Positions 60,521 to 64,000 of a DNA stretch of 64,000 nt are shown piece by piece. This DNA comes from Pseudalkalibacillus decolorationis (GTDB lineage Bacteria; Bacillota; Bacilli; Bacillales; Fictibacillaceae). How positions within the stretch are numbered: position 1 is the first letter of the stretch; every line of letters starts with the position of its first letter. The position numbers and the translations under genes were made by a program. Under the pieces are notes generated by a model. That model saw only the letters and a program-made list of their open reading frames with translations. It was not told where the DNA came from and made no database searches. Location of the stretch: NCBI RefSeq assembly GCF_024609785.1, contig NZ_JANHJQ010000008.1:145292-209291 (forward strand), read 5' to 3'.

Positions 60521-61534
60521 TTAGTTTTCACCTCCATATTCAATCGATACTGCATGGGCAATGCAAGGAATTGTTTCATTTTGCTGAAAAGTGACAGGTG
60601 ATAATAGTGCCCCTGTTGCAACGACTAACATTCGTTTAAACTCACCTTTCTTCATACGATTCAATAGATGGCCATAAACGACGGTTGCCGAACAACCGGA
60701 GCCACTTGCTCCTGCCAGTACAGGCTGTCCTTCACGATAAATCATAAGTCCACAATCCTTATAGTTTTCTTCTTTGATTGGAATTCCATGTTTTTGAAAT
60801 AAGTCAAGTGAAACCTCACGACCAATATGGCCAAGATCCCCCGTCACAATTAAATCATAGTAAGAAGGGTCAAGGTCTCTTTCTTTCAAATGAGCCTCAA
60901 TCGTATCAACAGCAGCTGGCGCCATTGCTCCTCCCATATTAAACGGATCCGTCATACCCATGTCAACGATACGTCCTATGGTGGCTGATGTGACAAAGGG
61001 TCCTTCCCCTTTGTCACTTAGTAATGCAACGCCTGCACCAGTCACGGTCCATTGTGCTGTTGGAGGCTTTTGACCCCCATACTCTGTCGGGTATCGGAAT
61101 TGCTTTTCTACCGCGGTATTATGACTCGAAGAACCTGTTAAGATATAGTTTGCTCCTTGACCATTGACCAAAAAAGCACTAAGAGCCAAGCCTTCCATCG
61201 AGGTCGAACAGGCTCCAAACAAACCAAGATAAGGAGCACCTAATGTTTTCGTAGCAAAACTAGTCGGCGTAATTTGATTAATAAGATCGCCGCCTAGAAA
61301 AAATTGTATTTGCTCTTTTTGGAGTCCTGCCTTTTCTATGGCCGTTTGGCATGCTTCTTCCATTAACACCTTATGGGCTTTTTCGTACGAATCTTGTTCA
61401 AGCCAGAGATCAGAATGAAGTATGTCAAAATCCTCTGGTATTTCTCCATTTGCTTCAAAGGGACCTCCAACAGTTCCGGTTGTGAGGATCACCGGTTTCC
61501 GCTCAAAAACCCAAGTGCGATGGCCTGTCAACAT
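60521..61534 (-). CDS. spoVAD: stage V sporulation protein AD
   Basis: A 337-residue soluble SpoVAD, the dipicolinic-acid-binding component with a thiolase-like fold. Recognisable parts are [54 protein letters not shown] and [17 protein letters not shown]. The ATG overlaps the spoVAC stop (TAATG). The length equals that of SpoVAD proteins in other Bacillus. Confidence 0.97.
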   Translation of the reverse strand: MLTGHRTWVFERKPVILTTGTVGGPFEANGEIPEDFDILHSDLWLEQDSYEKAHKVLMEEACQTAIEKAGLQKEQIQFFLGGDLINQITPTSFATKTLGAPYLGLFGACSTSMEGLALSAFLVNGQGANYILTGSSSHNTAVEKQFRYPTEYGGQKPPTAQWTVTGAGVALLSDKGEGPFVTSATIGRIVDMGMTDPFNMGGAMAPAAVDTIEAHLKERDLDPSYYDLIVTGDLGHIGREVSLDLFQKHGIPIKEENYKDCGLMIYREGQPVLAGASGSGCSATVVYGHLLNRMKKGEFKRMLVVATGALLSPVTFQQNETIPCIAHAVSIEYGGEN

Positions 61535-62013
61535 TACAATCCCCCCCACTGTATCAAAATCGTCTTAATGGTAGCGATTACGAAGGCCGCGAACACACCA
61601 AACAAAATAACAGAACCAGCTAGTTTAAACATATTTCCCCCTACACCGAGTACGTATCCTTCCGTTCGATGCTCGATCGCCGCCGAAATCACCGCATTTC
61701 CAAATCCGGTCACGGGGACCGCAGAACCGGCTCCACCGAATTGTGCAATTCGATCATAAAATCCGAATCCAGTAAGAAGCATCGAGATAAAAATCAAGGT
61801 GGCCACCGTCGGGTTGCCAGCCGTTTGATCCGTGAAATTAAAAAAGTAAATATAAAACATTTGGATTCCTTGTCCGACAAGGCAAATGCAGCCACCAACA
61901 AAAAAGGCTTTCACACAATTTCCAATAATCGGTCGTTTTGTTTCTCGTTCATTTTCAAAGTCTTGGTATTCCTGTTGAATTGGAGTCATTTTTTTCTTTT
62001 GGTTGTTTGACAT
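61534..62013 (-). CDS. spoVAC: stage V sporulation protein AC
   Basis: A 159-residue membrane protein: polar N-terminus (about 28 residues), then four helices (NCVKAFFVGGCICLVGQGIQ, TVATLIFISMLLTGFGFYDR, AGSVILFGVFAAFVIATIKT) with the core GGAGSAVPVTGFGNAV. SpoVAC acts as the mechanosensitive part of the SpoVA channel. The stop codon overlaps the spoVAD start. Confidence 0.96.
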   Translation of the reverse strand: MSNNQKKKMTPIQQEYQDFENERETKRPIIGNCVKAFFVGGCICLVGQGIQMFYIYFFNFTDQTAGNPTVATLIFISMLLTGFGFYDRIAQFGGAGSAVPVTGFGNAVISAAIEHRTEGYVLGVGGNMFKLAGSVILFGVFAAFVIATIKTILIQWGGL

Positions 62014-62032
62014 ACGTCAATTCCTCTCTCGA

Positions 62033-62500
62033 TCAGGGTTGCTCTTTCATTAGTGCTTTAATTCTATCGAGTTCTTTCTGTAACGATTGTTTTTTCATCT
62101 TTTGATTGTGTAATTTCCCCTCCAGCTTTTCCAGTTCGAAAAACATTTTTTGATCAGTTGAGACCTCAATCTTGTGATCAGGATAAGACTTTTTTAAATT
62201 TGTTTTCACTTTTTTTTCGATTTCTTTTAATTGAAAGCGATCAAAATTATCGACTTTTATGGCTACGAGTAATTCTTTGTTGGTATTGACCGCTCGGACA
62301 TCGGTTACTTCTTTTATTTTTATAACTTTTTCTCTAGATTCATTTGCTATCGATTGATCAACCTCTTGTTTGGTATGTATCTTAGTTACATTCGCATTTT
62401 CTTGTTCTGACCCGTTTTCATTTCCCGTACACCCTGAAACCAAGCCCAACACAACAAGCAGAGACAGACCAAATTTAGGCCATTTTACATTCACTTCCAT
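62033..62500 (-). CDS. YhcN/YlaJ family spore lipoprotein
   Basis: A 155-residue lipoprotein with lipobox VVLGLVSGCTG and the YhcN/YlaJ core (VIKIKEVTDVRAVNTNKELL, VAIKVDNFDRFQLKEIEKKV). It ends in a coiled-coil tail (LEKLEGKLHNQKMKKQSLQK). YhcN-type proteins are in the spore inner membrane and assist germination and dipicolinate release. It is the second gene in spoVA2mob operons, as here, but two tandem family A repeats separate it from the first DUF1657 gene. Confidence 0.88.
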   Translation of the reverse strand: MEVNVKWPKFGLSLLVVLGLVSGCTGNENGSEQENANVTKIHTKQEVDQSIANESREKVIKIKEVTDVRAVNTNKELLVAIKVDNFDRFQLKEIEKKVKTNLKKSYPDHKIEVSTDQKMFFELEKLEGKLHNQKMKKQSLQKELDRIKALMKEQP

Positions 62501-62571
62501 ACCATCACCTGTCCATTTCCGACAATATATAAGAAAAGGTTGGACTTTTTATCAACCTTTTCATTTTGTTG

Positions 62572-62661
62572 CACGGTAAGAAAGTATAAAAATACTTTCT
62601 ATAGTATAAGCGCAACTAAGACGATCACCTGCGCTAAGGCTTGGCGCTAGCCAAGTTTTCT
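62572..62661 (+). repeat. MITE-like repeat, family A copy 4
   Basis: CACGGTAAGAAAGTATAAAA to CCAAGTTTTCTTTA. In direct tandem with the next copy. The centre differs (AAGACGATCACCTGCGC). Confidence 0.85.
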
Positions 62662-62758
62662 TTACACGTTAAGAAAGTATAAAAATACTTTCTATAGTAT
62701 AAGCGCAACTAAGGCTCAGCCGGCGCCAAAGGCTTGGCTTTGCCAAGTTTTCTTTATT
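62662..62758 (+). repeat. MITE-like repeat, family A copy 5
   Basis: CACGTTAAGAAAGTATAAAA to CCAAGTTTTCTTTATTA. Its last bases supply the TAA stop codon of the DUF1657 gene at 62757. Confidence 0.88.
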
Positions 62759-62963
62759 ATTGTTGCTTGTATTGGGGTTCTTCTTGTTCGATTTCCTGGA
62801 GACGCGGAGTGATGCTATCAATAACCATTTGTGTTTGTTGAGCTGCATTTTGGTATAGTTGTTTAGCTTGTTCATTTTCAGTACCAAGGGCGAAGGTTTC
62901 TAAGCTTGCTTGAGCGCTTTTTAGACCAGCTAAGGTTTGTTTTACTTGACTTCCTACTGTCAT
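62757..62963 (-). CDS. DUF1657 protein, first gene of the spoVA2mob-type operon
   Basis: A 68-residue helical protein, MTVGSQVKQTLAGLKSAQAS, then LETFALGTENEQAKQLYQNA and PRLQEIEQEEPQYKQQ. DUF1657 proteins open and interrupt spoVA2mob operons. A GGAGG ribosome binding site precedes the ATG. The stop codon overlaps the end of repeat copy 5, so the repeat inserted exactly at the 3' end. Transcription into yhcN has to pass two repeats and about 256 bp. Confidence 0.9.
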   Translation of the reverse strand: MTVGSQVKQTLAGLKSAQASLETFALGTENEQAKQLYQNAAQQTQMVIDSITPRLQEIEQEEPQYKQQ

Positions 62964-63153
62964 GATGGATTCCTCCTAAATTAAATTTTAATTACTATTT
63001 TAGAATGATGATAAAATCTTCTTTTTATTTTTCTAATTTTTCCCATCATCTATGAGAGATTGTAAATGAACCCCCTTTTTTGGCATAAATAATTTAAATT
63101 AAAAGTGGTATTAAAACATCCATTATATTTAGGGATTCACAGAAATCCCATGC

Positions 63154-63310
63154 ATTAAGAAAAGCGCAAGCGCCCTGCTTAGCCACGAAGGTCACTGGAA
63201 GACCGACGAGGAGGCTGTTGCCGCCGCAGGAGGCCTGAAGTGATCCAAGTGGTTGGGCGCTGAAGCTGGACATTACATCCATGCCGCAAACTTTTATACT
63301 TTCTTTACTC
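63154..63310. repeat. MITE-like repeat, family B copy 3
   Basis: ATTAAGAAAAGCGCAAGCGC to ATACTTTCTTTACTC. It is located upstream of the spoVA-type operon, in or near its promoter region. Confidence 0.85.
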
Positions 63311-63322
63311 ATGAAAAACGAA

Positions 63323-63357
63323 AAAAGATGGTCTTCCTAACGGAAAACCATCTTTTT
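63323..63357. terminator. terminator of the gene at 63372
   Basis: AAAAGATGGT pairs with ACCATCTTTT, with an inner TTCC/GGAA. T and A runs on both sides make it usable in both directions. Confidence 0.85.
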
Positions 63358-63371
63358 TCTTTTATCACTCT

Positions 63372-63629
63372 TTAGAATAGATCGTTTTGGTTCGGTGTCG
63401 TTTGTTGTAACGGTTGATTGTTTGTCATTTGTTGTAACGCTTGGTTGTTTGTCATTTCTTCTAAGGGGTTCGTCATTTGTTGATTTTGTGCGTTGTTGAT
63501 CACATTAGATATTGTCTGAGGGAGTTGTTGAAAGGTACCATTTCGGACTCCCCTTGTTATTCCGTAAATCGCAGCCCCAGTTGTACCCAAAGCAAGTAAC
63601 GAAGTCATCATACCACGTCTTTTATTCAT
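63372..63629 (-). CDS. small YrzQ/DUF3918-like protein with Gln/Asn-rich tail
   Basis: An 85-residue protein. A basic start and one hydrophobic helix (MNKRRGMMTSLLALGTTGAA) resemble YrzQ/DUF3918 proteins of Bacillaceae, of unknown function. The tail is an imperfect repeat rich in Gln, Asn, Thr and Pro (MTNPLEEMTNNQALQQMTNN). The start at 63629 fits the spacing to AAAAAGGATGATG better than the ATG pair at 63641/63638. Family assignment is tentative. Confidence 0.6.
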   Translation of the reverse strand: MNKRRGMMTSLLALGTTGAAIYGITRGVRNGTFQQLPQTISNVINNAQNQQMTNPLEEMTNNQALQQMTNNQPLQQTTPNQNDLF

Positions 63630-63838
63630 GAAAATCATCATCCTTTTTATAGAAGATACTGTTTCTTAAAGACCCTTTCTTAGAAACACGTTTAGTTTGA
63701 GAAATACTGGACAATTAATACTGATCACTCTTTTCCATTTCTACTTTAATCCGTCATTTATGTCACTTGAATAAAAATAATATGTCCCATTTTATCCATA
63801 CTAATTACTATATAAGAAAAACCTGAGTGGAGAAAAGC

Positions 63839-64000
63839 TGAACTGTACCCTTAAAAAAAGACAGTTTAATAAAAGTCCTAAGCAGCTAAGAGGTGACCTC
63901 GGAATTGTTCCGGGGTCATCTTTTCTAATCCCCATTGATACCTGGAGGAATTGTAGTAATCCATGTAATCGTCTACTTTCTTACGTAATTCCTCTACAGT
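63839..64000 (-). mobile_element. IS3-family insertion sequence (IS150-like), right end only
   Basis: The end of an IS3-type element, with the terminal region TGAACTGTACCCTTAAAAAA followed by the transposase 3' end. The other end is outside the window, and no direct target repeat can be checked. Confidence 0.7.
63878..64000 (-). CDS. IS3-family transposase OrfB, C-terminal end
   Basis: The last 40 residues of a DDE transposase, VEELRKKVDDYMDYYNSSRY and QWGLEKMTPEQFRGHLLAA. The YYN...RYQWGL.KMTP pattern is the hallmark C-terminus of IS150/IS3-group OrfB proteins (rve domain end). The catalytic residues lie beyond the window edge, so whether the copy is intact is unknown. Confidence 0.9.
   Translation of the reverse strand, partial: TVEELRKKVDDYMDYYNSSRYQWGLEKMTPEQFRGHLLAA

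Noticed and set aside
1..64000. tRNA, rRNA, CRISPR array, replication origin or prophage attachment site
   Set aside because: I looked for cloverleaf-like clusters, ribosomal RNA motifs, repeat-spacer arrays and phage genes and saw none.

Overview
The window is a low-GC chromosome segment from an endospore-forming member of the Bacillaceae. This rests on a spoVA-type spore operon, a YjcZ-like spore peptide, two DUF2512/YndM proteins, a Rap-Phr signalling pair, a thermolysin-type neutral protease, strong AGGAGG-type ribosome binding sites and frequent TTG/GTG starts. The genus cannot be fixed from the sequence. No rRNA, tRNA or CRISPR array was seen.

Layout. 1-12.9 kb: start of an ECF sigma factor, small unknown genes, a pentapeptide-repeat protein, two GNAT acetyltransferases, a LysM-CAP secreted protein, two MFS pumps (one Fsr-like), two LysE exporters, a nucleotidyltransferase-fold protein, a stand-alone S14 gene and a cyanophycinase-like peptidase. 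13-26 kb: secreted neutral protease, a zone of three truncated genes (15.0-16.4 kb), a MerR-MFS pair, a YhfW-like Rieske flavoprotein, a rap-phr cassette whose Phr precursor holds nine tandem 13-residue repeats, an azoreductase remnant and a frameshifted MFS pump whose TetR regulator and operators look intact. 26-33 kb: a four-gene operon for N-carbamoyl-type amides (M20 amidase, amidohydrolase, DUF3311 protein, sodium:solute symporter), then an exported PheC-like cyclohexadienyl dehydratase and a VOC protein. 33-40 kb: a LacI-controlled sugar-acid operon (TIM-barrel isomerase, KDG kinase, MFS permease, HPS, PHI, frameshifted KDPG aldolase) with three copies of the GGAACCGGTTCC operator. 40-46.7 kb: nucleoside hydrolase, serine hydrolase, a DinB remnant, and an M1 peptidase pseudogene with several lesions and an IS605-type tnpB element inside it. 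46.9-57.7 kb: FAD monooxygenase with TetR, a glycine-betaine-type ABC importer in yehWXYZ order, a glutamine-rich small protein, LD-carboxypeptidase, isochorismatase, and MFS and EamA remnants. 57.8-64 kb: a gene-poor stretch, then a complete spoVA2mob-type operon (DUF1657, YhcN/YlaJ lipoprotein, SpoVAC, SpoVAD, SpoVAEb, DUF1657, DUF421-DUF1657), known in Bacillus for raising spore heat resistance, and the 3' end of an IS3-family transposase.

Two themes cut across the window. First, gene decay: at least ten genes are truncated, internally deleted, frameshifted or interrupted. Second, a family of non-autonomous repeats of about 90-210 bp with terminal inverted repeats near CACGTTAAGAAAG occurs about nine times. 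Several copies start at or within a few bases of a stop codon, one supplies the C-terminal residues of a GNAT protein, and two in tandem sit inside the spoVA operon.

The least expected item is the Rap-Phr cassette: a multi-copy pheromone precursor translationally coupled to a Rap protein that carries Glu where Rap phosphatases have their conserved Gln.
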